Shown: positions 11,588 through 22,105 of the stretch, piece after piece
Position numbering within the stretch: position 1 is the stretch's first letter
How the letters are laid out: each line of letters opens with the position of its first letter
NCBI GenBank assembly: GCA_004794655.1
Contig: SMMW01000125.1
Span: forward strand, 1,753,501 to 1,817,500
DNA length: 64,000 nucleotides
Direction of reading: 5' to 3'
Origin: Marisa cornuarietis
Taxonomy: Eukaryota; Mollusca; Gastropoda; Architaenioglossa; Ampullariidae
Program-made: the position numbers and the translations under genes
The notes under the pieces: model-generated
What the model saw: only the letters and a program-made list of their open reading frames with translations
Told to the model about the DNA's origin: nothing
Database searches by the model: none

Positions 11588-14500
11588 ACGTACACTACAT
11601 TCACATTAGAAACAACACAATAAACAAAACACAACACAACACACACAACACAACACACCTCAGAAAAAAAGAGCACACGCCCGGCCGGTTCTATCTATTA
11701 GACAAACTAGGCAGTCACCTGGGGCCTGCTGTTTTCTTTAATAGAAGAATAAATTAAGGGAAAAATATCATTTTCACAGAATGACATTGGCCGGACAACG
11801 TTCCTTTGCTTGTAGACTGACCACCAGGCTAGTTTCTCAGTACATGTATTACAGGAAAACCAAATGACTACAGGGCTCTCTTGAACTGAAAAAGAGGGCT
11901 TTGGTGGATGGGGCCTGGTCAGGGCGGACCTTTACGATGGATGGGACCACATTCCACTAATACCAACCTCACCTTTCTCGCTCCTGTCCTACTTTGAAAG
12001 ACATTCCACACTTATGAATTGAAAACACTGGAGATGAGATCAGGGAGAACAACACTGACTTGATTATTAGACAAAACCAACACGGACATGTTACACTTAC
12101 AAAGAGAACAGTAAGACATTCAGCTACGTCTGTCACGGTTAGCGAACAAACTTGAGAATCTAGAGATGCACTCCAGACGCAACCTCAAGATATTCGGTTT
12201 ACCGGAAGGAAATGGAAACTATCAAAGTTGTGAGATGCAACTGCTATGTTTTCTTAACGATTGTGTGAATTACAAAACATAGAGCGGTGCTGATGTTGAA
12301 GGAGCTCATCGTACTGGAAAGTTCGAGTCCTATAAACCGAGACCAATGATAATACAATTCTACAGATGGTTTGATAAGATGAGGTTTTTACGAGATCACG
12401 AGACTCGAGGAACAATACGCAAGGATGGATTTCCCTTGGCAGCTGATCTAACCAAGCAGCAGATGTTACAACTTCGCCACCTTAAATAAGAAGGCAAGAC
12501 CGGCTACTTCCTACTTCCTGAATGGTAAGCTCCACATCAACAACTCACGAGCCAACAACCACTCAGCCGTGCTGATCTTGTTGACAAACATCCGCGGCAG
12601 CTCCGCCACAACGATCGCAGCGACCACATCGAGAGGCAGGTTTATGACAGATGTGAAAATGCAGATGACCGTAATATAGTCAATCCTTCCTCCCCTCTTC
12701 TCCCTGTACATCTAGGTCCTTCCTGCCAGTCAGTCCACCACCTGCTCCTAGTCCCATTATCCCAGTTTGCTGCACTATACCCCAGACGAGGCTGGCCACA
12801 ACAGTAACATTGTAAGGGAACCGCCTACCGTAAAGGCAACCATGCAGAGCTCCCTCAACTCACATTTGCTAGGAGATACTCGATCCAACCTACCAGATAA
12901 CCACCGACAGGAATTCACCCACTCCTTAACAACCCCTCCAGCAGCTCTAACCATCCAATTAATAGAGAAGCAGCAGAGAACAATTCTGAGGTGACCAGTG
13001 GCCATATACCTACAGGTGGAAATACCCCAGCTATAAATAGAACAAGGTCACGTGCAGTAAACAAATCTAACAGCAAGAATGATAACCCTGACTGCAACGG
13101 CCGACTGCCAAACAGTGCTGGGAAACCCACCGACCTGCATCCGGACTACGACAACTACAGCTTGAGACAGCACTACTACATGAGACAAACCAGGCTTCTT
13201 CACCCGACGGACCATCTATTAACTGCAAACTTTCCTTTAAATAGGAAGTCGGCCCACAGCCACGTGATGGCGATGTGTGACTCCCTGAAGGCTCACATTC
13301 GGACAAAACCTGAACTCACTGAGTCTTTTCACTGTCCCCGAGGCCTCCGACAGGGGTGTGTAGCTCGCCCGCCTCTTTTCTCTATTGTCATGAATGAATA
13401 GCCGATGCGTTGTGTGCCGAAGGTAAACACGGTGTTCAGCTCTGCCCCGGTCTAGTTGAACTGTCCGTTCTGATGTTTGCAGGCGATCTGGTGCTTTTTT
13501 CAAGCACACCAGCTGGTCTTCAAAACCAGATAAACTGCCGCGCTAACTTATGTCACTCAGGAAACAGACTACCCTACCTAAAAACGTGGACAAAAAATAC
13601 AGTTCGTAAAACCCAGTAATCATTCAGTTTAAATTTACAATACTGACAACAGGTCTTCACATAAATAGGTTTCACTCTTGTAACAAGTCTGGTCAGGACA
13701 CAGCGCCTCCAGGTCAGGGATACACAAAAGCAGGACACATCCCTCTTTCTTTCTCAGCCTCATCTTCACCACTTGTACTAGTGGAGCCTCTCAGTGTTGC
13801 CCTCAGAACAAAGATAAGATGAGAGACACTCACTCACACACACACAGACTCTCTCTCAAACATGGTGACACACATACTGAAACACACACACACACACACA
13901 CACCACTCGCCATCTGCCCATGTTTTATTTTTATTTTTCCAGTGCAATAAGTAAAAACAACAGCAGGTTAGTGACAGTCTCGTTGACTTTCGGTTCGTGT
14001 GTAGTCTTTCGTACACAGCGCACTGAACTTTCAGCTTATAACGGATACTCCTATTACTGCTGATCATATGTCACATCATGTACAACCCAGCCTGCAAAAA
14101 ATCATGGGCCCAAGCCTCGGCCCACAGTGGGCTTAAAATGGGCCCTTCATGGTGAAGCCGCTCTTCGGCCCATGGTAGGTTTTTGTAAGTCGTGACCACA
14201 TTGGCCCTTAGTGGTTAGACCATCAAAAGCCGAGCAGAATACCACCGTTTCCACCACTTCCAAACCACCAACAAGTGGTCTGCCAACCTCCACACCACCA
14301 AAATACATGAGGACAACCATAACAACACACAGCAACATACCAATTTCTAGCACACTTAGAATACCAATACCAACAAGCAAATGAAAATTCAAAATTATTT
14401 ATTTTTCTCTATGGGGCTGCTGGGGAGAAAGGAGGTGGGAGGGGTAAACTGGGTGTTCTTGTCAACTAAGGCTATATTGCGGCAGTCCTGTAAATAGATG

Positions 14501-17500
14501 TCACATGCAGCAAAGTATATCCAAGACCCAGGGCAGCTAATCTTCACTCGCCACCACCTGACAATCTGCCGGAGGAGCCAGAATCTGAAAAATAAATTGT
14601 AGGCAGAAATAAGATTTTATGTGGTGCAAAAAGTTACTGCCCCCTTGGGATGGAACTTAAATTTTTTTCTGGATGTTCCTTTCTTTTGTAAAATAGAGAT
14701 ATGAGAGCACGTCAGGACAGCTAGCAGCATTCTCATTATTTGGAGCCATATATATTTCATATTACCATGAGTTCCTATTCATTATATGATAGGTGACTTA
14801 GTATCCACTTCCTACATAACTAAATATTGTAGTGATTATATTATGTGTGTAACCCTGTCTAAAATATTTCTTGTAAATACAGCTGCTAGCATCTGTCTTC
14901 TGACAGATTCACAAGTGATGATTTATGATGAATTTGTTACTTTAAACATACAAAACTTCTAAAGATATCTAAAAATATTAGCATTATAAGGTCAAGGTCA
15001 ATGACCACAGGATAATACCAGGGAGATGGGTGAGAAAAGTGGATTTTATACAAGTTTCACATAGAGCAATTCAAGCTATACAACAGACACACCATGCAGA
15101 GAAAGAACTGTATGTGAACCTGCGATAGCCTATCTTTAAAGTTCCAACCATTGCACCACCTGAGTTGTCTAATGAGTACTCCACAAACTTTTAAAAAAGG
15201 GTTAGTTACGACCACTACCTACCAGTAGTTCGTTCAGTGCGCCGATGTCGCCCACTGTCACTGTCCCTGGCACAGATAAACCACTTACGTGCCACACCAT
15301 TCATTTCCACTTCTGTAGCTTGTGGAAATGTTTTCCAGACTGCAGCTGTAAATTGAGAGGGAAAAAACCCACTTTATACAAAGACAGAAAACAATCAGCA
15401 AAATTCTGTCCTCTGACATAAAAGAAAAAAGGTCATAACAACAGAAGCTGTAACTTCTCTACCTTCCTGGGGCAGGGGGGAACACCACTGCATGTATCCC
15501 AAACTCAGCAAACTACTGTGATTGTGAAGTAGCTTGGGGATAAATTCCCTCACTTTTAAATGTTTTTTGTGTACTATATCTTTAATAAATCAAACATTAG
15601 CTTGAGGTACCTACCCACTATAAGCCACATCAGTTGATCAAACTATTAAACATTCATATTTATTATCATATTTCATTACCCATATGCCTTTATGATGATA
15701 ATCACTTTCACATCTTGGAAATATTTTCCACAAAAACAGTAAATCAAACTCACCCATCATTACTCCTCGTACTCGGAGAGTATTGTAACCTTTTTTCCCC
15801 TTGGCTCCAGTAAAATTGTACTGGAGTGCAAGGGGTGTTGAAAAAGTCTCCTGAGCATGCTGCGCACCAACGTGGCCATGCTATCCCCCCAATGCAGGAG
15901 AAAAACTTGATCTGGAAAGTAAGTAAAATGCTACAATACTGAGGCATGTGACCAAAAGCTCATGGCAATGCTTGCAGAATTAAGATGCCCTTAAAGATAG
16001 TTATAAAGTGATCTTGAAAAAACAGTGACACCCCTATTAATAAAAAGTAAACCAAATGAAAATAGCTGCTGCAAAACATACCATTTTCTTTTTCATATCA
16101 CCATCCTCCAGATCTTCCTCTAGTCTTCGCAAATCTTCTTCTGTTTTCAGAGGAAAGGAAAAATGTTTAAATTTCATCATGTTGCCACACATAACTAGTG
16201 TATTGTAACTTCCATTCACATGTCAAAGGTTTAAATGGAAGATAAAATTCTGAAGCACAAATATGTAAAAGAATAACACATAAAACCATACAAACCTTCA
16301 CTCTCCCGAGATGCAGCATTTGATGCTGCCTTTCGCACAGGAAGCTTCAGTTCCTCAGAACAGACTTCCCTAGACACGAAGGAAAGAGGAGGGGAGACAG
16401 ACGCAGGTTCTGCAAGTAAAAATGTTTAAATTTCATGTTGCCACACATAACTAGTGTATTGTAACTTCCATTCACATGTCAAAGGTTTAAATGGAAGATA
16501 AAATTCTGAAGCACAAATATGTAAAACAATAACACATAAAACCACACAAACCTTGACTCTCCCGAGATGCAGCATTTGATGCTGCCTTTCGCACAGGAAG
16601 CTCCAGTTCCTAAGAACAGGCTTCCCTAGACACGAAGGAAAGAGGAGGGGAGACAGACGCAGGTCCTGCAAGTAAAAATGTTTAAATTTCATCATGTTGC
16701 CACATGTAACTAGTGTATTGTAACTTCCATCCACATGACAAAGGCTTCAAGCACTATTTATATGAAAGATAAACTTCTGAACCATAAATATGCAAACCAC
16801 ACAAACCTTGACTCGCCAAAGATGCATCATTTGATGCTGCTTCTTGCACAGGAAGTTGTGAAGTATTGCACGAAAAAGAAAGCTACGGCAACTGAAGCCC
16901 CTTTGAATATGCTTTCCTTGAAGGGAAGGAGGGAGGAAGAAAGAAAAACACAAAGCAACAATGTAGCTGAGGCAATATGAAGGTAGTACATTGAATTGAT
17001 AATCAATTACTGCATTCCAACAGTATTGTTAGATAATGTATATCTTCTTCTAAATAATATTTGAAAGGCAGCACACTAAATTTTTTTTTACTACATCTTG
17101 AGTATAAACTGCTGCAACAATTCACTGTTTTATTCCATCGCAAGACATTTCTTACTGTATACATGTAAACTGATTTTCATAATTGTATGTCAATAATTCT
17201 TTCTAATGTAGAGCAACCAGGTGGAACATAAATATATGCATGTTTCTGCTCCTGTAGAAGTTATACCTTTCAGAGGTGCTGGCACAGAGCTATTAGCAAC
17301 AAAGCACGAAGTCAATATACGAGAAATATATATATAGGCCTATAGTTTCACTAAAATACTTATCTGATACGTCTGAAATTTTCACACGGCGATCCGAATT
17401 AGTGAATCCTTAAAACTAATTGAATAACGTGAAAAGAGCAGGAGAAAAATACGCCTTCCCAAGTCAGATCAAATTCAGCAATTTTATAAGTTTGTCACGA

Positions 17501-20200
17501 AAAACGGGCTTATTCTTCGCAAAGACAGCACATCAATGACAGCACGTGTTTTTGCGGAAGAACTGCACCGCGGTAAATGACTATTCAGGGCTCTTCAAAT
17601 GATAAAATCTCCAGAAATGCACTGAAAATAATTGTCTTCAAACTAAAAAATACTAGTACTAAATTAAATAATTTTAAAGTCCTGTAAGTAAATTTGTTGT
17701 GCGTAAACGAACTTACCACCACGGAGATCAAAGGATGAAAGCCTTAGTGTCACGTGTGTCGCGCGCTTGTCTTTCCACGCGCGCGCGAGAAAGGCAGGTC
17801 AAAGCCAAGCCGGCGAATCACGATGAGGCGCGATCGAGCGGAACGTACCACTTCAGCTGACCTAACGCAGGTCAGTGGTAACCCCCATCAAGCGCCTCAC
17901 TAGTTGACTAACGGGGGTGACCGCTTTAGCTCAAATCAATGGCCAGACCATCAGTCGCAACGCGCGTTGAGCAGCGGGAGAGACCATTGCCCACGTACAG
18001 GTGGTCGACCTGTTGTAGAGCCCACTACTAGCCATCTAGCTTTGCAGGCTAGGGTGTGGCCTTATTACTTATCTCACTTTTCTCTCGAAAGTTCTTCAAC
18101 GTGTTGTGCTGCTCTAACTCCTAGAGCCTGTATCCCTTCACAGTTTTGAAAACCATTTCAGTCAGCTACAGTCTACTAAAACCATTTTAGACTTGAGAGT
18201 GTGTCACTATATCCAATGTATCCCTAAACAGAGTGTATCACTATATAAAGTGTCTCACTATATAGACTGTATCACTGTATACAGTATACCACTCTATAGA
18301 AAGTTCTGCTGACAGAAGTCAACTAACAAAGAAGTAAAAGAGCAGTAAGTGTCTGTCCTCCAAGAAACAAGGTGTATAGTCATTGTCACTCTACCCTCTA
18401 CATCTCACTTCACTCTTCTGTCTGTTCAGTCAACAAGTGAATGGCACTCACTGTAACAGCAAACACTTTGAGTGGCAAAAGTCAAACTGTCATCAATGTT
18501 GAGAAGGACAAGTGGAGGGTAACATGAAGTAAAGAGACAGAATGACAATCACACATAACAGTTACAATAGATGAGAACTCTCTCGTGTCTCACCTGGGTG
18601 TCAATGTACTGATGGTCTTCTCTCTCACCTGACAGTCTGACACTCGCCCTTCGTATTCACAAGACACGCGTGTCATGACAATGATACAAGTCACTTCAGT
18701 CCAGCTTATAACGGAGACTCCTATTACTGCTGATCATATGTCACATCATGTACAATATTCTTTCTCTCTACTTTCTCTCCATCTCACATCTCAATAAACA
18801 AAGACATGTGAAGTATATATTATTATTGTTTGTGTACAACATGTGAAGTATATATTATTATTGTTTGTCCGACTAGATTCTGTGGTCCGGCGACAACAGT
18901 GAGTGTGCCATGTACAAGTCCTCCACGTGTGAGTGTCAAGACCCTGGGTCAGGCCGTGTGGTGTACAGGAGAGTGCTATACTGCTGTAATAACACTCTTC
19001 CCGGAGCAACTTCACCTGCTCAACACGGCGCCTCCCACACTCTTTGTCACCGGACCGCCCGGCACAGGTAAAACCCTGGTGCTGCTGATGACGGGGATAA
19101 AATGGCTGCGATGTGGTCACCACGTCTACGTTGTGAGTACTTGGTGGGGGAGTCGTGCAGCGTGCATCATGTTGTATCACCTGTTGCTGCAGACAGTAAA
19201 CACACAACAGTCAGCAGGTGTATCACCCGGTCAGCCTCACCTCCTGCATTTTGATCTTAATGACGGTAACGACGTGGACAAGGCCGTCAACGACTTGTCA
19301 CAGGCGGCGAGCGGAGGGTCGTTGTACGTCATCGCTGATGAAGTGGTGAGGTGAGTAGTACAACGTGTGATGTGATGATAGACACACCGGTAGATGGCGC
19401 TCGCTTGTATCTCATCATCACCACCAGGTGTGTAACAGGTGATAATTCCTCAATGGTTGTCACACCTGATGGAGGTGTTGTGATGCAGGTAAAAAAAGAT
19501 TTGTTGTAACATCGGCTGTTACAGAGATTGTGTAGCAACACGTGTCATTATTATGACGTCATTTACATAGCGTGTGTACAGACGTCATAAATTGATGACG
19601 TCAGACAATACACACAAACATAAACACACATGTTAGTGACAGTACACAGTGTAACACGTGTATCTCAGTCTCTGTAACACTCATGTCTGTGACAGTGAAC
19701 ACTTCCAGACTGTGTGTGACAAGCTGCTGACACAAGTTCCTCGTCTCCATCTTTGGGCGGCAAGTTGTTTCCATGGAGACGCACCCGCCGGCTGGCAAGT
19801 GGAATATTTAACCAGACCCCTCCGCTCTCCACCGACCGTCGTCAGGGAAGTCGAGCAGCACGTGTTTATCACTGAGGGTTATATCAAGCCGTACAGAGAG
19901 CGTGGTGTGCCCGACCACACAGACGGCCCGCCAGTCAGACGACTGTATCACCGAGGTCAGGGTCACTCAGGTCGCAGGCCAGTTGACTGTGTCACGTGCG
20001 GTCGTGAGGTGGTCAGCTTCCTACACAGTCTCCGTGTTGGTGTTACGGGTAGGTGTGGGTATTGTGTAGTGTAACGTCTGTTGACAGGTGAACAGGTAAC
20101 GGTGTGATAATAACAAGCAGGTGAGAAACAGACTCGTGAAGAAGACAGTGTGTTAGTCACGTGTGTTAGTCACTCAGCCATCCGCTTCCCCTGTGGATGT

Positions 20201-20260
<60 letters not shown>

Positions 20261-20700
20261 ATGTGATGATGTCACTGTTTATATCCATGTGTCTGTCAGT
20301 GTGTACGCTGTGTCTCTGACATGTGACTTACACAAGAAACTCACTTTGAATGTTAACAGAGAATGTCACGACAACAGCCACCACCGTCACCTCCACCAAC
20401 GGCGACACAACACCACCCTGTCTACAGTGGAGACACGTGCTGGTGTTGTACAGGTCTACAGTTAGTGACAACTCGGGTATGGTGAAGGCGTTTAAAGAAG
20501 CGGGTATCCCAGTGCGGGTGATGGAGGATGATGACATCGAGGACGTGGCCACGGCCCGCAGTGACGTGGTGTGGGTGGCTGATGGAGATCATGTTTATGG
20601 TCTGGAGAGAAAAGTCGTCGTCTGTCTGTATGATGATTATTATTATGCCCGACTTCACTTCATGTCCCGCTGTACGTCACAACTTGTGATTGTCTTCTGA
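7630..20700 (+). CDS. Copy 1: nuclease-helicase gene without a KH domain
   Basis: Proposed exons are 7630-7695, 8801-9547, 10019-10224, 18877-19350, 19696-20048 and 20360-20700 (stop TGA). All junctions are GT/AG and the phases fit (0, 0, 2, 2, 1), giving 728 residues. The first exon encodes a short leader ending SSAPQQ, as in copy 2. Residues 23-271 hold the nuclease-like domain, with candidate catalytic D178, E192 and K194. GPPGTGKT (399-406) and an ADE Walker B (about 493-495) mark the SF1 helicase-type ATPase. The motif V/VI-like GLERKVVV and MSRCTSQLVIV are at the C-terminus. The exons that code for the KH region in copy 2 are missing or broken here (see 7779-7908), yet exon 1 to exon 4 splicing keeps the frame. 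Intron 5 is 8.7 kb and contains other elements. The function is not known to me. Processing of nucleic acid is an inference from the domains. Confidence 0.72.
7779..7908 (+). pseudogene. Broken KH exon of copy 1
   Basis: The sequence is clearly related to the KH exon of copy 2 (shared blocks KTGADVE, SPVPGTKVLNIRG, SQIEAAV). On the 5' side homology ends within a few codons of an in-frame TGA, and there is no acceptor matching copy 2. On the 3' side it runs at about 7909 into a dispersed repeat also present at 32.3 kb, which supplies a stop TGA at 7935-7937 in place of the splice donor. It therefore cannot be spliced as in copy 2 and is probably skipped. Confidence 0.7.
7909..8005. repeat. Dispersed repeat that truncates a KH exon
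   Basis: This segment, starting near gaactgaaaccttctgatg and ending near cacgccggaca, is found again at about 32297-32392 with scattered differences. It begins exactly where similarity between copy 1 and copy 2 in the KH exon stops. That fits insertion of, or rearrangement with, a mobile sequence. The family is not recognised. Confidence 0.6.
8071..8098. repeat. (AT)n microsatellite
   Basis: Alternating AT tract in the intron region upstream of exon 4 of copy 1. Confidence 0.9.
8539..8571. repeat. (ATT)n tract
   Basis: About eleven ATT units. A tail of this type ends several SINE-like sequences in this window, but no SINE body is evident directly upstream. Confidence 0.8.
8801..9547 (+). 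CDS. Copy 1 exon: PD-(D/E)XK / NERD-like nuclease domain
   Basis: This exon has 249 codons, phase 0 at both ends, the same length as its counterpart at 44143-44889. It starts after tgttgccacag and ends GAG|gtttca. The core block reads GDFDVLLIHRQYGLVVCEVK: an Asp in a first strand, a turn, then E-V-K in the next strand, the spacing of the PD-(D/E)XK fold as in NERD domains. A helix rich in K, Q and L follows (NEAMSQLDKAEAML). A Ser/Pro/Gln-rich segment at exon residues 55-85 is probably a flexible linker. The assignment is from motif pattern only. Near-identity with copy 2 suggests either recent duplication or selection. Confidence 0.75.
10019..10224 (+). CDS. Copy 1 exon 5 (linker)
   Basis: This exon of 206 nt starts after tttctttacag and ends GCCAG|gtaaat in phase 2. 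It shares with copy 2 the block ALCQCLGTRDA, the Cys-rich AGVCLCSDQLSDP and the helical segment HVLRELGHWWQRRVAGAG. It connects the nuclease-like exon to the helicase exon. Its domain identity is not recognised. Confidence 0.75.
10660..10708. repeat. (CA)n microsatellite, interrupted
   Basis: CA tracts separated by CCCACT, inside intron 5 of copy 1. Confidence 0.9.
11345..11425 (+). repeat. SINE 3' tail fragment
   Basis: GAATCGCCTCGAGCTTGCCC followed by a TAAGGCGCTATACAAG motif and (ATT)n. This matches the 3' end of the fuller tRNA-derived SINE at 57684-58062 (CTTGAGCCTGCC, GGTGCTGTATAAAAG, ATT tail). The tRNA-like head is not recognisable here. Confidence 0.55.
11532..11586. repeat. (CA)n microsatellite
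   Basis: About 27 CA units, flanked by degenerate ACACA-rich sequence from 11440 to 11665. Confidence 0.95.
12040..13620 (+). mobile_element. Degraded non-LTR retrotransposon (ORF1 and RT relics)
   Basis: At about 12130-12480 a broken frame reads like an L1-type ORF1 protein: LENLEMHSRRNLKIFGLPEG, then a block with RAHRTGKFESYKPRPMIIQF and KMRFLRDHETRGT. Further on, an RT relic reads FHCPRGLRQGCVARPPLFSI (about 13330-13388) and, in another frame, LMFAGDLVLFSSTPAGLQNQ (about 13470-13530). AGD replaces the catalytic ADD. Several stops and frameshifts separate the parts, so it is long dead. It sits in intron 5 of copy 1 and is absent from the same intron of copy 2. It is a different family from the RTE-like fragments elsewhere. 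Confidence 0.7.
14095..14215. repeat. GGCCCA-rich imperfect repeat
   Basis: Repeated TGGGCCC and TCGGCCCA words at short intervals. A similar GGGCCCAATTTTGGCC composition recurs at about 34010-34050. It is probably a degraded dispersed repeat. Confidence 0.4.
14390..17800 (-). CDS. Probable DUF4806-type gene with damaged reading frame
   Basis: Exons read on the minus strand are 16296-16409, 16082-16140, 15754-15911, 15223-15345 and 14544-14584 (stop TGA at 14544-14546). All boundaries are GT/AG with agreeing phases (1, 0, 1, 1). An AATAAA lies near 14397-14404. The peptides run from an SREVCSEELKLPVRKAAS exon, through the acidic EEDLRRLEEDLEDGDMKKKM, to a block that recalls DUF4806: LVRSMLRRLFQHPL, then LQYNFTGAKGKKGYNTL, then AVWKTFPQATEVEMNG, and finally a basic tail. 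The 158-nt exon needs two one-base corrections (near the G-run at 15882-15889 and near 15832-15838) to stay in frame. It is therefore a young pseudogene or contains sequence errors. A CpG-rich stretch with a GTAAGT donor at 17711-17716 is a candidate first exon. The start codon was not found. Confidence 0.55.
16296..16916 (-). repeat. Exon present three times in tandem
   Basis: Three successive acceptor-exon-donor units occur on the minus strand: 16807-16916 (110 nt, diverged), 16552-16665 (114 nt, in-frame TAG) and 16296-16409 (114 nt, open). Their flanking introns are also duplicated: the segment with AACTAGTGTATTGTAACTTC recurs near 16193, 16449 and 16708. The unit is about 256 bp. Only the last copy is open in the frame that splices to the next exon. 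Confidence 0.7.
17730..17890. promoter_or_regulatory. CpG-rich candidate promoter of the minus-strand gene
   Basis: There is a strong local concentration of CG dinucleotides (CGCGCGCTTG, CCACGCGCGCGCG, AGCCGGCG, GCGCGATCGAGCGG) in an AT-rich setting. Read on the minus strand it is followed by a good donor, GTGGTG|gtaagt, at about 17717. It is a likely promoter and untranslated first exon of the gene at 14390-17800. Confidence 0.4.
18400..18825. repeat. Intron 5 segment shared by copies 1 and 2
   Basis: This is near-identical to 51430-51840, including TCAACAAGTGAATGGCACTC, GGACAAGTGGAGGGTAACAT and CTGCTGATCATATGTCACAT. Part of it (CAGCTTATAACGGATACTCC to ATCATGTACA) also occurs at 14031-14082. 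It is non-coding and shows that the duplication included intron 5. Confidence 0.85.
18877..19350 (+). CDS. Copy 1 exon 6: SF1 helicase-type ATPase core
   Basis: This exon of 474 nt, phase 2 on both sides, is the same length as 52150-52623. It encodes a Q-motif-like FPEQLHLLNTAPP, Walker A GPPGTGKT, a UvrD-like motif Ia region (VYVVSTWWGSRAA) and Walker B VIADE. The arrangement is that of superfamily 1 helicases and related P-loop NTPases. An AG|A codon across the junction with exon 5 encodes Arg, as in copy 2. Confidence 0.8.
19696..20048 (+). CDS. Copy 1 exon 7: helicase middle part with Cys pair
   Basis: This exon has 353 nt, equal in length to its partner at 52969-53321. It encodes LHLWAASCFHG (motif III position), LTRPLRSPPTVVREVE (motif IV-like) and, near its end, RLYHRGQGHSG followed by DCVTCGREV. 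The conserved His and CxxC residues could bind a metal, which is inference. It ends ACGG|gtaggt in phase 1. Confidence 0.78.
20171..20205. repeat. 35-bp SINE remnant
   Basis: CACTCAGCCATCCGCTTCCC and the following bases match the tRNA-like end of the SINE at 53577-53817 plus the bases directly beyond it. The rest of that SINE is missing here, which points to deletion in copy 1 after the genes duplicated. Confidence 0.6.
20205..20260. repeat. (CA)n microsatellite in intron 7 of copy 1
   Basis: It sits at the same place as the CA tract at 53837-53892 in copy 2. Confidence 0.95.
20360..20700 (+). CDS. Copy 1 exon 8: helicase C-terminal part
   Basis: The exon starts after tgttaacag and ends at TGA 20698-20700. 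It encodes a Thr-rich entry (ENVTTTATTVTSTNG), then a Rossmann-like strand-helix LVLYRSTVSDN with FKEAGIPVRVM, then GLERKVVV (motif V position) and MSRCTSQLVIV (motif VI position, Arg as candidate finger). The order matches the second RecA-like half of SF1 helicases. Confidence 0.78.
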
Positions 20701-20734
20701 TGACGACAAACTGATGGTCATCTGACGTCATCAC

Positions 20735-21665
20735 CTCATGTGTGTGTGTGTGAGTGTGCACACTATTCTATGTATTGCTGTGTGTGTGTGAGTGTGTGTA
20801 ACTGTGTGTGTGTGACTGTGTGTGTGACTGTTTGTGAGTGTGCACACTATTCGATGTCTTGCTGTGAGTGTGTGTGTGTGTGTGTGCACTATTCTATGTC
20901 TATGTGCTGTGTGTATGACTGTGTGTGTGTGTGTTTGAGAGTCTGTGTGTGCACACTATTCTATGTCTATGTGCTGTATGTGTGTGTAAGACTGTGTGTG
21001 CACACTATTCTATGTCTATGTGCTGTGTGTTTGTGTGTGTGTGTGTGTCTGTGTGTGCGCACTACTCTATGTATTGCTGTGTGTGACTGTGTATGTGTGT
21101 GTGGCTGTGTGTGTGCAGTATTCTATGTATTGCTGTGTGTGACTGTGTGTGTGTGACTGTGTGTGTGTGTGAGACTGTGTGTGCACACTTTTCTATGTCT
21201 ATGTCCTGTGTGTTTGTGTGTGTGTGTGTGAGAGAGAGAGACTGTGTGTGTGAGTCTGTGTGTGTGAGTGTGTGTGTGTGTGAGTCTGTGTGTGAGTCCA
21301 CTATTCTATGTATTGCTGTGTGTGACTGTGTGTGTGTGTGTGTGTGTGTGGCTGTGTGCACACTATTCTATGTCTATGTGCTGTGTGTTTGTGTGTGTGT
21401 GACTGTGTGTGTGCACTATTCTATGTATTGCTGTGTGTGAGTGTGTGTGTATGTGTGTGTGACTGTGTGTGTGCAGTATTCTATGTATTGCTGTGTGTGA
21501 GTGTGTGTGTATGTGTGTGTGACTGTGTGTGTGCACTATTCTATGTATTGCTGTGTGTGAGTGTGTGTGTATGTGTGTGTGGCTGTGTGTGTGCAGTATT
21601 CTATGTATTGCTCTGTTGTGTGTGACTGTGTGTGCACACTATTCTATGTCTATGTCCTGTGTGTT

Positions 21666-21702
<37 letters not shown>

Positions 21703-22070
21703 CTGTGTGTGTGTGTGTGGCTGTGTGTGTGTGCAGTATTCTATGTATTGCTGTGTGTGACTGTGTGAGACTGTGTGTGTGTGCAGTATTCTATGTATTG
21801 CTGTGTGTGTGTGTGGCTGTGTGTGTGTGTGTGTAGTATTCTATGTATTGCTGTGTGTGTGTGTGTGAGACTGTGTGTGTGCAGTATTCTATGTATTGCT
21901 GTGTGTGTGTGTGCACTATTATATGTATTGCTGTGTGTGACTGTGTGTGTGTGCACACTATTCTATGTCTATGTCCTGTGTGTTTGTGTGTGTGTGTGTG
22001 TGAGAGAGACTGTGTGTGTGTGTGCGTGTGTGTGGCTGTGTGTGCAGTATTCTATGTATTGCTGTGTGTG

Positions 22071-22105
<35 letters not shown>

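Noticed and set aside
12511..12711. A minus-strand frame of 66 codons
   Set aside because: It lies antisense within a dead LINE between its ORF1 and RT relics.
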